DNA from: CAZVEE01 sp964625525
GTDB lineage: Bacteria > Pseudomonadota > Alphaproteobacteria > JAJFIK01
Length of the DNA stretch: 40,192 nt
Assembly: GCA_964625525.1 (NCBI GenBank)
Contig: CAZVEE010000029.1
Location: 1 to 40,192, forward strand
Direction: 5' to 3'
The translations under genes were made by a program, and so were the position numbers. A model generated the notes under the pieces. The model was given only the letters and a program-made list of their open reading frames with translations, did no database searches and had not been told where the DNA came from. Of the stretch, positions 33,291 to 40,192 are shown piece after piece (within the stretch, counting starts at the first letter, position 1; each line of letters starts with the position of its first letter).

Positions 33291-33986
33291 ATGGGCTTCA
33301 CCCAAGAGACCGTCGATGGGGTGACACGCATCACGCTTGACCGCCCGCCTCTCAACGCCCTCGATCTCGAGACGATCCAGGCATTGGAAACCTGTTTTCA
33401 GACCGTGGCACCGGATCAGCCTGTTGTGCTGCGCGGCGCGGGCCGGGCGTTTTCAGCCGGAGTGGATACCCGTGCCTTCGGTGGCTATGGCGCGGCTGAC
33501 AAAAAGGCCATGATCCTCGCCATTACGCGAATGACGGCGGCGCTCCTGGCGGTGCCCGTGCCGGTGATTGCGGCCGTGAACGGCCCTGCCCTGGGCGGTG
33601 GCCTGGTCCTCGCCCTTTGTGCGGATGGCCGCGTGGCCACGGACAGCACGGACGCCAAATTTGGCCTGACAGAAGCCCGCGCGGGCGTGCCCTTCCCCAT
33701 TGGTCCGGTGGACATCATCCGCCATGAGCTGTCGCCACCGCTTTTGCGCCAGCTCACCCTGTCGAGCCGAGTGGTCTCGGCCCAGACCCTTCACGCGCAC
33801 ACTGTGTTTGACGATCTGATGCCAGTCGACGCGCTGGACGCGGCCGCCATCGCCATGGCGCAAGATCTGGCGAGCCAGCCCGCCTTCCCCATTGTCAAAC
33901 AGCAGATCCGCGGCCCGCTTGCGGCGCGCCTCGCCGCGCTCGCCGCAGAAGGCAGGGATCCGCTGACCGGTTGGCTGGGACTGTAG
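33291..33986 (+). CDS. Enoyl-CoA hydratase/isomerase family protein
   Basis: A 231-residue crotonase-fold protein, slightly shorter than the usual 255-260. The oxyanion-hole motifs are present: AFSAGVDTRAF (near 45-55) and VNGPALGGGLVLAL (near 92-105). The segment KFGLTEARAGVPFP has one Glu in the active-site loop, but the second catalytic Glu position is not clear because the usual PGxGG part is changed. This argues for an isomerase or other crotonase reaction rather than a standard hydratase. It lies 11 bp after the CbpM-like gene and may be the end of the cydDC-cbpAM transcript. The substrate is unknown. Confidence 0.82.
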   Translation: MGFTQETVDGVTRITLDRPPLNALDLETIQALETCFQTVAPDQPVVLRGAGRAFSAGVDTRAFGGYGAADKKAMILAITRMTAALLAVPVPVIAAVNGPALGGGLVLALCADGRVATDSTDAKFGLTEARAGVPFPIGPVDIIRHELSPPLLRQLTLSSRVVSAQTLHAHTVFDDLMPVDALDAAAIAMAQDLASQPAFPIVKQQIRGPLAARLAALAAEGRDPLTGWLGL

Positions 33987-34168
33987 AGCCAAACGCCCAT
34001 GTCCCTCTTGGCCTGAAATGGGACTTGTGGTAAGCGACGCCACCGCCGCAAGGGCGTGGGTCGAATCTCGGGGAAACGGGGTTCGGCGGATCACGGGCCG
34101 CTCGGCCTGACGCCACCATTTCGGGGGCACGGACACGCGGGCGCGCCCCTCGGACGGAGGCACCCCGC
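33987..34168. other. Gap before guaB
   Basis: This 182-bp gap precedes guaB. GGAGG nine bases before ATG 34169 is its ribosome site. The string GGGTCGAATCTC near 34046 recalls a tRNA T-arm but has no matching acceptor or anticodon arm. No clear promoter or terminator is seen. Confidence 0.35.
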
Positions 34169-35671
34169 ATGGCGACTTATCTTGATGGCACGTCCCGCAC
34201 CTTTAATGAATATCTGCTGCTGCCGAACCTGACCAAGATGGGCGACACGCCCGACAATGTGGACTTGGCGGTTCCGGTGGATCGGTTTGAACGGGGCCAG
34301 CAGCCACGCCTGACCTTGCGCCTGCCCATGACCTCGGCGGTCATGCAGGCGGTGTCGGGGCCGGACCTGGCGATCGCCCTTGCGGGCAGCGGCGGCCTGT
34401 CCTTCATTTTTCACTCCCAGCCCATCGAAAGCCAAGTGGAGATGATCCGCCGGGTGAAGTCGTTCAAAGCCGGCTTTGTGGTCTCTGATTCAAACTTGCG
34501 CCCCGCTGCCACCATTGGCGATGGCATCGCGCTCGCGAAGGAAAAAGGCCACTCCACCATCGCCGTGACCGAAGACGGCTCGCCCCATGGCGTGTTCCGG
34601 GGCTTGCTGACCCGCCAGGATATTCCGATCAAAGAGCAAAGCCGGGGCGACGCCGTGCAAACCTGGATGACCAGCGTTGAAAACATGGTCACCGCCCGCC
34701 AGGACGTCACCCTGGACCAGGCCCAGGACATGATCTGGGATTCCAAGCAGAAATGCCTGCCGGTGCTGGACAAGGACGGGCGCCTCCTCCACCTCGTCTT
34801 CCGCCGCGATTTCGAGGCCCAGCGCCTCTTCCCCAACGAAGTGACCGATGCGCGCAAACGCATTCTGGTGGGCGCCGGCATCAACACCCACGACTATCAA
34901 GAGCGCGTGCCCGCCCTGGTGGAGGCCGGAGCGGATGTTCTGTGTATCGACGCCTCCGATGGTTTCACCGAATGGCAGAAACACACGTTGGAATGGATCC
35001 GTGCCCGCTATGACCGCGAAGTGATCGTGGGTGGTGGCAATGTGGTCGAGGAAGAAGGCTTCCGCTATCTGGCTGACGCGGGGGCTGATTTTATCAAGGT
35101 TGGCATCGGCGGCGGCTCCATCTGCATCACCCGCGAGCAGAAAGGCCTGGGCCGTGGTCAGGCCTCCGCGCTGATCTCGGTGGTCGAGGCGCGCGACAAG
35201 TACTTCGCCGAGACTGGCTCTTACGTTCCTCTGTGTTCGGACGGCGGCATCCAGCACGATTATCACATCGGTCTGGCGCTCTCCATGGGCGCAGATTTCG
35301 TCATGTTGGGGCGTTACTTCGCCCGCTTTGACGAGGCACCGGGGCGCAAGGTGCGCCTGGGCAGCCGCTATGTGAAAGAGTACTGGGCGGAAGGCTCGGA
35401 ACGGGCGCGCAACTGGGCCCGCTATGACCTGGGCGGCGACCGCAAACTGCATTTCGAGGAAGGCGTGGACGGGTATGTTCCGTATGCGGGGGACCTCTCC
35501 AGCAATGTGGCCCGCACCCGCGCCAAGCTTGTGTCCACCATGTGTAACTGTGGCGCCACGACCGTGCGTCAGTTCCACGAAACCGCGCGCCTGGTGCATG
35601 TGTCGCAACAAAGCTTCCTGGAAAGCACGTACTCTATCGAGCGCAAGGACGGTGACGACCTCCGGGGTTAA
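34169..35671 (+). CDS. guaB: IMP dehydrogenase, Tritrichomonas foetus type
   Basis: Oxidises IMP to XMP with NAD+, the committed step to GTP. The 500-residue barrel carries two CBS domains (about 105-215; GVFRGLLTRQDIPI and CLPVLDKDGRL) inserted in the usual place. The catalytic loop VGIGGGSICITREQKG puts the nucleophile at Cys319, and the flap GSERARNWARYDLGG puts the Arg/Tyr pair at 418 and 419, the same numbers known for the T. foetus enzyme. FNEYLLLPNL, FKAGFVVSDSN, DGFTEWQKHTLEWIR and TMCNCGA also match that clade rather than E. coli GuaB. It stands alone without guaA. Activity is likely, since every catalytic residue is kept. Confidence 0.92.
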   Translation: MATYLDGTSRTFNEYLLLPNLTKMGDTPDNVDLAVPVDRFERGQQPRLTLRLPMTSAVMQAVSGPDLAIALAGSGGLSFIFHSQPIESQVEMIRRVKSFKAGFVVSDSNLRPAATIGDGIALAKEKGHSTIAVTEDGSPHGVFRGLLTRQDIPIKEQSRGDAVQTWMTSVENMVTARQDVTLDQAQDMIWDSKQKCLPVLDKDGRLLHLVFRRDFEAQRLFPNEVTDARKRILVGAGINTHDYQERVPALVEAGADVLCIDASDGFTEWQKHTLEWIRARYDREVIVGGGNVVEEEGFRYLADAGADFIKVGIGGGSICITREQKGLGRGQASALISVVEARDKYFAETGSYVPLCSDGGIQHDYHIGLALSMGADFVMLGRYFARFDEAPGRKVRLGSRYVKEYWAEGSERARNWARYDLGGDRKLHFEEGVDGYVPYAGDLSSNVARTRAKLVSTMCNCGATTVRQFHETARLVHVSQQSFLESTYSIERKDGDDLRG

Positions 35672-35700
35672 GGAGCGGGTGTCATCCGAAGGGGGCTTTT

Positions 35701-36165
35701 TTGGAAGACATCAGCATCAATGTGATCATGGCCTCGCTGTCGCTGCTGGTCGGCGGCAGCTTGGCCCTGTTGGGATTTCTGCAAAACCGGCAGTATCAAA
35801 AGACCCGGTTCACCATCACGCTGCTGTCCCAGCGGATCACCAATGAGCGGCTGAACACCGGTCGCTTCGTCCTGCTGAAAGCCGCCGAGAACGGCCCCCT
35901 CGACATCAATGCGCTGCCTGAGGATCAGTATCTCAATATCCTCTCCATGCTGAACTTCCTGGAGTTCCTGGCGATCTCTTACCGCAACGGCTATCTTGAC
36001 CGTAAAGTGGTCTTCGACACCGCCGGCTACAGCATCGTGCTGACTTATGAAAGCGCTGTGGCCTTCATCGAACACCGCAAGCAGAAGACCGGCCAGCCCA
36101 TCGCCTTCCGCAATCTGGAAAAGCTCTACGCCGAGTTCAAAGCCCGCACCGATCGTGGAGACTAA
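35701..36165 (+). CDS. Small membrane protein, DUF4760-like
   Basis: A 154-residue protein with a membrane helix at about 8-27 (IMASLSLLVGGSLALLGFL), then a soluble helical domain with NERLNTGRFVLLKAAENG and ILSMLNFLEFLAISYRNGYLDRKVV, which resembles DUF4760 proteins. The start is an unusual TTG at 35701, preceded by AAGGGGG at good spacing; the next in-frame candidates would remove part of the membrane helix. It lies 29 bp after guaB on the same strand. Function is unknown; topology suggests a cytoplasmic C-terminal domain tethered to the inner membrane. Confidence 0.68.
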   Translation: MEDISINVIMASLSLLVGGSLALLGFLQNRQYQKTRFTITLLSQRITNERLNTGRFVLLKAAENGPLDINALPEDQYLNILSMLNFLEFLAISYRNGYLDRKVVFDTAGYSIVLTYESAVAFIEHRKQKTGQPIAFRNLEKLYAEFKARTDRGD

Positions 36166-36294
36166 GGCCCGCCGCGCTCGCACGGATCGTGCGTTTGGAT
36201 CTGGCCAAACGCGCGAAACCACGTATGACCGCTCCGCATGCCCCGCCCCTTTTGGCCACTCGCCGCAAACCAGCGCCTTGGGTGCACCGCGTCA

Positions 36295-36322
36295 TTGACC
36301 TGACACGCAAGAGGAGTAGCGT
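36295..36322 (+). promoter_or_regulatory. Candidate promoter of the acid phosphatase gene
   Basis: TTGACC (36295-36300) and TAGCGT (36317-36322) are 16 bp apart, about 40 bp upstream of ATG 36362, within the 196-bp gap after the DUF4760-like gene. The -35 is good, the -10 modest. Confidence 0.35.
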
Positions 36323-36361
36323 CCGCCCCGGGTTGTGAGTCTCTTTCGAGAGGGTAGAGAC

Positions 36362-37345
36362 ATGAAGACGTGGATGACGAGTGGGTTGGCGCTCGCGGGT
36401 CTGGCGCTGCTGCCGATGGCAAGCCTTGCTGAAACGGCCGACAGGGACACGACGCTGACAGAAACGGAACAGCATCAAAAAGGCGATGCACGGGCGACCT
36501 CCCATGAGGTGATCGTGGTCACGGCGCCGGCGCTCTATGAGATGGCGGCGACAAGCGAGACCATGGTGACGCCACCGACCTCCTCGGCACTGGTCGAAGC
36601 CGATACGCTGAATCCGAATCAGGGCTCTCAGGCCAACGGTCTGTGCACCCCATCGGCGGATGATGATCCAGCCACCTGGATCTGCGAAGCAGCGGCCTGC
36701 CCCATCAGCAACGCCACCTGGTGGGTGCGTCGCTCGGCTGAGTATCGCGCACTCGTTTATCAGACCTTCCATTTCGCCAGCCTGCGGGCCGTGCAACTCG
36801 GCCATGACCGGGCGCCGGGCACGTGGGCCGTGGTGGTGGACCTGGACGAAACGGTGATGAGCAACTCCGCTTACACTTATGAGCGGGAGCGCTGCGGCCT
36901 CGGCTACACGCGCGAATCCTGGGCCGACTGGTCAGAGGATGAAGCCGCCACCATCCTGCCCGGCGTGCGCGCGTTCATTGAAACCGTCTATGCGCAAGGC
37001 GGTGTGGTGGTCGGCGTGACCAACCGCCGGGACAGCGAAGCCCCCCACACCCATCCGATCCTGCGGGGCGCGGGCATTCAGTACGAATTCGTGCTGTTCC
37101 GGGGTAATGCGGACGACGCCACCGGCGAGAAAGAAGCGCGCTTTGAACAAGTGCCGGCCCTTTTGGCCGAACGAGGCTATCCGGACGCGGACGTGGCGCT
37201 TTATATCGGAGATCAGATCACCGACTTTCCGGACCTGACCCAAAGCGACTTTGAAGGTATGACCGAGTTCCGGGGTCCCTTTGGATCGCAGTATTTCGTG
37301 CTGCCGAACCCCATGTATGGCAGCTGGGAGCCAGGCGGGCACTGA
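36362..37345 (+). CDS. Secreted HAD acid phosphatase (class C/P4-like)
   Basis: A 327-residue exported phosphomonoesterase of the HAD superfamily. A signal peptide ends near ASLAE (residue 23). A Ser/Thr/Glu-rich stretch of about 70 residues follows, then the enzyme domain from about 105. HAD motif I is VVVDLDETVMSN with Asp160 and Asp162, motif II is GVTNRRD, and motif IV is IGDQITDFPDL. The sequence WVRRSAEYRALVYQTF before motif I is typical of the e(P4)-like group, which in Haemophilus dephosphorylates nucleotides in the periplasm. No lipobox is seen, so it is probably soluble or released. GAGAGG precedes ATG 36362. Confidence 0.86.
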   Translation: MKTWMTSGLALAGLALLPMASLAETADRDTTLTETEQHQKGDARATSHEVIVVTAPALYEMAATSETMVTPPTSSALVEADTLNPNQGSQANGLCTPSADDDPATWICEAAACPISNATWWVRRSAEYRALVYQTFHFASLRAVQLGHDRAPGTWAVVVDLDETVMSNSAYTYERERCGLGYTRESWADWSEDEAATILPGVRAFIETVYAQGGVVVGVTNRRDSEAPHTHPILRGAGIQYEFVLFRGNADDATGEKEARFEQVPALLAERGYPDADVALYIGDQITDFPDLTQSDFEGMTEFRGPFGSQYFVLPNPMYGSWEPGGH

Positions 37346-37410
37346 ACAGGGCGGATACTGAGCAGGCTGGACACGGAGCAGGGCGCAGGGATCAGGCCCG
37401 CGCGCCGAGC

Positions 37411-37439
37411 GCCGTTTAAGAGCCGTTTAAGAGCCGTTT
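37411..37439 (+). repeat. 11-bp tandem repeat
   Basis: GCCGTTTAAGA occurs at 37411-37421 and 37422-37432, followed by a partial third copy GCCGTTT at 37433-37439 that is also the left arm of the adjoining hairpin. It may have arisen by slippage at the hairpin edge. Confidence 0.8.
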
Positions 37440-37469
37440 CACTGAAAACCAGATCATTGAAACGGCTCT
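37430..37469. repeat. Palindromic hairpin element after the acid phosphatase gene
   Basis: GAGCCGTTTC (37431-37440) pairs with GAAACGGCTC (37459-37468), extended by one A-T pair, around an 18-base loop. It lies between the convergent acid phosphatase gene and the LysE remnant and may serve as a bidirectional terminator. Its right edge coincides with the remnant's stop codon. It is not the same sequence as the element at 8105-8150, but has a similar design. Confidence 0.65.
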
Positions 37470-37618
37470 CAGTCTTTGGTGTAGCGCGCTTTCCAGCCGC
37501 CGGATGCGCGCGAACCGGCGATGGAGGTGCGGGCGACGACCACGAAGCTGGGCCCCGGGCTGATCGCCGCCACCAAATGGGCGCTGGCCAAACCAGCCAA
37601 AACCAAACCAAGAGCCAT
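37469..37618 (-). pseudogene. 5' remnant of a LysE/RhtB-family amino-acid exporter gene
   Basis: A 49-codon frame with an excellent ribosome site (AAGGAGGGA six bases before ATG 37618). The product begins MALGLVLAGLASAHLVAAIS, then PGPSFVVVARTSIAGSRASG, which is the first membrane helix and the signature ISPGPxFxxVxRxS of LysE/RhtB exporters, normally about 205 residues with six helices. After residue 41 the homology ends, and GWKARYTKD runs to a stop at the edge of the palindrome. No downstream exporter sequence remains before the acid phosphatase gene, so this is a 5' fragment left by a deletion. It could still yield a small peptide. Confidence 0.68.
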
Positions 37619-37659
37619 GGCTCCCTCCTTGAGAAAAGGGTCCCGGCTCTCCGCCAGGA

Positions 37660-38211
37660 TCAGTTAGGGCGCGGTGCGGGCCGCACGATGCGCGTCTCCA
37701 GCGTGCGCACGACATCCCGCGCATCATAGGCGGCGACATCGTCCTCTGGCGTTTCGCCCTGGAAGACCTTGATGATGGCTGACGCGTCATAGCGATCCAC
37801 CAAGCGCGCGGTGTCCTGGTAGTAAAGCCGATTGCGGTGCCAGTAGCTGCCGCCATAGATCGAGTAGGAAAAGCCGGGATAGATTGGCGGATGGTAGGTC
37901 GAGACAATACGCTCGCGCCGTTCCGTATCCTGCTGCTGCACGATGAAATAGTCGTTGCCGGTTTCCAGCGTCAACTCCGCCGCCCGATACAGCAGATAGG
38001 TTTCCACAGTTTCCCGCGTGGTCGAGGAATTGCCGGAATAGGAAACCCGGTAGCGATCCGTCTCCAGCAGCTGTTCCGCATAGCCAAAGCCGAAGCGATC
38101 CTGCGGCTGATAGGGCGTGGACGTGGCACAGGCGGCGAGGACCGTCGCCAGGAGCAGCACCGCTGCGATCCGGCACTGCGAGAGGAAACTGCGCGAGGAC
38201 GGATGGGTCAT
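37660..38211 (-). CDS. Lipoprotein of the CC0125/CC1285 type
   Basis: A 183-residue lipoprotein with signal sequence and lipobox VLAAC near residue 27. The mature part shows PYQPQDRFGFGYAEQLLETDRYRVSYSG, then NSSTTRETVETYLLYRAAELT, as in the Caulobacter CC0125/CC1285 family, followed by a Tyr-rich segment (HPPIYPGFSYSIYGGSYW) and an Arg/Asp C-terminal domain. The family's function is unknown. ATG 38211 was preferred to TTG 38232 because it gives a normal lipoprotein signal. It lies 41 bp from the LysE remnant start, on the same strand. Confidence 0.8.
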   Translation of the reverse strand: MTHPSSRSFLSQCRIAAVLLLATVLAACATSTPYQPQDRFGFGYAEQLLETDRYRVSYSGNSSTTRETVETYLLYRAAELTLETGNDYFIVQQQDTERRERIVSTYHPPIYPGFSYSIYGGSYWHRNRLYYQDTARLVDRYDASAIIKVFQGETPEDDVAAYDARDVVRTLETRIVRPAPRPN

Positions 38212-38282
38212 GGCTCTCAATGCTCCCGACAAAAGTGAAGACGCGTCGGACGCATCCTGTCATTCCGCGCCCAGCCTCGCAA

Positions 38283-38303
38283 GCCGGGCCGGACGCGCCC
38301 GGC
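38283..38303 (-). terminator. Hairpin downstream of the SDR gene
   Basis: GCCGGGC (38283-38289) pairs with GCCCGGC (38297-38303) across a seven-base loop, 13 bp beyond the SDR stop. There is no T-run on the minus strand, so termination is only plausible. Confidence 0.35.
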
Positions 38304-38316
38304 CCTCACGGACGGG

Positions 38317-39087
38317 TCAAAAATGCGCCAGATAGCCCCCGTCCACCGCCAGGATCTGCCCGGTGACATAAGAGGCTGCTGGCGAGGCCAGGAAAACAGC
38401 GGCCCCGGCGATCTCGGCCGGCTCCCCCCACCGCCCGAGGGATGTGCGTTTGGACAACCACTCCGCCACACTCGGATCCTCGGCCATGGCCGCATTGGCC
38501 TGCGTGGCGAAATAGCCCGGCGCGATCCCATTCACCGTAATGCCGAGCGGACCGAGCTCAGCCGCCAAGGCCCGCGTCAAGGCCGCCAGCCCGCCCTTGG
38601 CGGTGGTGTAGGCCGCGTCGCCAGAGCGCGCGATGATGCCGGCAATAGATGTGATGTTGATAATGCGGCCATACCCATCGGCCTGCATCAGCGGCGCGGC
38701 CTTCTGGCACAGATGGAACGGCGCCAACAGATCCACATCGAGAAGGCGACGCACCGCTTGGGTATCGAAGTCGAAAAAGCCGCGCCGGTCGCGCTGGCCC
38801 ACCGTGTTCACCAGGATCTGGAGACCGCCCTGCTCGCGCTTGATGCGGGCCATGGCCCGGGCCACGGCCGTTTCCTTGGCCACATCGAATGCGTAAGGCA
38901 GCGCCGCGCCACCCTCCGCGACGATCCGCGCCACGGCCGCATCCACGCTTTTGCGCTGGCGGCCATTGATCAGGACCGTGGCCCCGGCGGCCGCCAGCCC
39001 GCGCGCGATTTCAAAGCCAAGACCCCGCACGGCCCCGGTGACGAGCGCTGTGCGCCCGTCAAGCGAAAACGCTGCCCCCCGCGTCAT
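38317..39087 (-). CDS. Short-chain dehydrogenase/reductase (classical SDR)
   Basis: A 256-residue NAD(P)-dependent oxidoreductase with the classical Rossmann fold. Cofactor motif TGAVRGLG lies near residue 17, and the active site is Ser in NITSIAG with YTTAKGG (Tyr and Lys). C-terminal AVFLASPAASYVTGQILAVDGGY is typical of FabG-like and gluconate 5-dehydrogenase-like members. The usual NNAG motif reads NTVG, a change of the Asn-Ala pair. GRQRK after the second strand suggests NADP preference, by analogy. AGGAGG precedes ATG 39087. The substrate is not evident; the outer-membrane protein gene upstream lies 27 bp away on the same strand. Confidence 0.88.
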   Translation of the reverse strand: MTRGAAFSLDGRTALVTGAVRGLGFEIARGLAAAGATVLINGRQRKSVDAAVARIVAEGGAALPYAFDVAKETAVARAMARIKREQGGLQILVNTVGQRDRRGFFDFDTQAVRRLLDVDLLAPFHLCQKAAPLMQADGYGRIINITSIAGIIARSGDAAYTTAKGGLAALTRALAAELGPLGITVNGIAPGYFATQANAAMAEDPSVAEWLSKRTSLGRWGEPAEIAGAAVFLASPAASYVTGQILAVDGGYLAHF

Positions 39088-39114
39088 CGGTCAAGGTCCT
39101 CCTGAGCCGGATGA

Positions 39115-39975
39115 TCAGAAACCGACTGTCACCGAGGCCCCGCCCCAGAGGGTTTCGTCATCCTGATCGCCATCGAAGTTAAACTCGCCCGTGGTGCCGG
39201 CCCAATTCACATGGGCATTGAGCTGCACATTCTGGGTGATCCGTGACCCAAGCGCGGCACCGACACCGTAATAGAAGCGGTTGTCCTTCGCATCGAGATC
39301 ATTGACGTCCGCATCGCTTTCCACAAGGCTGCGCGCCCCGGCCAGCGCCGCATTCTCATTCGCGCCCTCATCGCCCTGGTGCACATACCCCAGCACGCTT
39401 GACAGTTCGATGGCGAGCTTGTTGCCGAGAATGGGTTGGCGCCAGTGGCTTTTGGTTTCCACCGTGAGATTTTCATAGTCCACGTCGTAATAGGCGCGCA
39501 CCAACACCGGTAGAATGATCGGCAGATCGAGACCGCCATAAATCTCGAAACTATCGGGGTCGGCGCCCGTATCCTCACCATCCGCATAGTGATAATAGGT
39601 GGCTCCCGCCTCCGCCGTGATCAGCCCCAGCACGTCCACGCGGCCGGAGACGAACAGGTTCACTTCCGTCGGCTCGTCAATACCCGCATTCTGATCCTGA
39701 AGCGGACGAAACGCCTTGGCGCCAGCCGCCAGATCCACAAGCCCTGTCTTCAACGAGGTCTTGAGCTGGAGGGCCGTCACATCGTCAGCCTGGCGCACGC
39801 CCCGGAACACATGGCTGCTTTCATAGGAGGCGGTGGCGTTCACATTGAACACCCCGTTGCGGATGTCGCGGAAGTCTGACTCCGTGGCGGGTGTGGCAAA
39901 AGCGGGAAGCGGAAGCGCAAAGGCCGCAAGGCCAGCGGCGCAGGCCATGGCCCGGCGAAAGAAGTCAGAACCCAT
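39115..39975 (-). CDS. Outer-membrane beta-barrel protein (TIGR02001-like)
   Basis: A 286-residue exported protein with a signal peptide ending near PAFA (residue 27). The start of the mature part, FNVNATASYESSHVFRGVRQAD, matches the YxSxYxFRGxxQ pattern of TIGR02001-type proteins. Alternating hydrophobic strands and a terminal Phe (ASVTVGF) fit an outer-membrane barrel with a BAM recognition end. Members are uncharacterised; a porin-like role is inferred. AGGAG about ten bases upstream supports ATG 39975; the frame is open to 40014. It is probably transcribed together with the SDR gene. Confidence 0.78.
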   Translation of the reverse strand: MGSDFFRRAMACAAGLAAFALPLPAFATPATESDFRDIRNGVFNVNATASYESSHVFRGVRQADDVTALQLKTSLKTGLVDLAAGAKAFRPLQDQNAGIDEPTEVNLFVSGRVDVLGLITAEAGATYYHYADGEDTGADPDSFEIYGGLDLPIILPVLVRAYYDVDYENLTVETKSHWRQPILGNKLAIELSSVLGYVHQGDEGANENAALAGARSLVESDADVNDLDAKDNRFYYGVGAALGSRITQNVQLNAHVNWAGTTGEFNFDGDQDDETLWGGASVTVGF

Positions 39976-40192
39976 GATGCGGTTTCTCCTGCTGCGGATC
40001 GGCCAAACGGACACCCGGCCAAATGGAGTGTAGAGACAGTCCCCACCGGTTCTGAATCACCAATGGTTAATGAAATATGAGCAGGACCGCCCCCCGCCCG
40101 TCAGGACACGGACGCAGGGGCTGTCTTTGGAGGAGATCAGGAGACTGGGCAACCGGCGCCGGCGCCATCCGGCACGCGACCCAGAAGGCCGC
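39976..40192. other. Right-edge region upstream of the barrel gene
   Basis: On the minus strand TTAACCAT (plus-strand 40063-40070) equals the CtrA half-site and lies about 90 bp before the barrel gene ATG. On the plus strand a frame is open from TTG 40127 (LEEIRRLGNRR...) to the edge and could be the start of a gene, but nothing in it is recognisable. A GGAGGAGATCAGGAG stretch at 40129 could instead be a ribosome site for a gene starting beyond the window. Confidence 0.3.

Noticed and set aside
34020..34110. A possible tRNA, from a T-loop-like GGGTCGAATCTC
   Set aside because: No acceptor stem, D-arm or anticodon arm can be folded around it and no CCA end is present.
37213..37611. A 132-codon minus-strand frame across the acid phosphatase 3' end
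   Set aside because: It shifts frame relative to the LysE remnant, has Trp/Pro/Ser-rich shadow composition and overlaps a confident gene.

Overview
The window is a GC-rich, gene-dense chromosomal segment from an alphaproteobacterium. This placement rests on family recognition and gene order only: gap-pgk-class I aldolase-thiE-Sel1, the efp/suhB pair, rpmE beside an ABCB-type exporter, a CC0125/CC1285-type lipoprotein, a meso-DAP-type MurE, and rhizobial-style palindromic repeats ending in CTAG. I cannot name a genus. No phage, insertion sequence, CRISPR array, rRNA or tRNA was recognised; the content is essentially core chromosome with two visibly decaying genes.

Layout. 1-4901 (+): lower glycolysis/gluconeogenesis block (end of gap, pgk, class I aldolase), then a thiE-like gene translationally coupled to the aldolase and a Sel1-repeat protein. 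4934-8104: divergent murE (-) and lysA (+), which add meso-diaminopimelate to peptidoglycan precursors and decarboxylate it to lysine. A palindromic element carrying the stop codon of the next gene separates lysA from a convergent penicillin-acylase-family lipoprotein (8149-10575, -). 10889-12345 (+): efp and an inositol-monophosphatase-family gene. 12638-16890 (+): the most intriguing cluster, an OmpA-domain membrane protein followed by a MotA/TolQ/ZorA-like protein with a long repetitive tail and a MotB/ZorB-like partner with a membrane Asp and a peptidoglycan-binding domain. 16894-19890 (-): a membrane-anchored paraoxonase-family enzyme downstream of an ABC exporter gene broken by an in-frame amber codon.

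20005-24188: rpmE with a good promoter and terminator, then an iron island: bfd, bfr and a ferric-iron permease (+), convergent with the ferric-iron binding protein (-). A Fur-box-like sequence lies in front of each arm. 24325-28357: an AsmA-family protein, an IscU-like scaffold (-) and a DUF418 membrane protein. 28460-33986 (+): a tightly packed run of cydD, cydC, a CbpA-like DnaJ, a CbpM-like modulator and an enoyl-CoA hydratase-family gene. 34169-37345 (+): an IMP dehydrogenase of the Tritrichomonas foetus type, a small membrane protein and a secreted HAD acid phosphatase. 37411-37618: tandem repeats and a hairpin abutting the 5' remnant of a LysE/RhtB exporter gene. 37660-39975 (-): a lipoprotein, a short-chain dehydrogenase and an outer-membrane barrel protein.

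Functionally the window joins central carbon metabolism, cell-wall precursor and lysine synthesis, envelope proteins that probably engage peptidoglycan, iron uptake and storage under probable Fur-type control, and cysteine/glutathione export for cytochrome assembly (CydDC). The best candidate for an under-described system is the three-gene stator-like cluster at 12638-16890.
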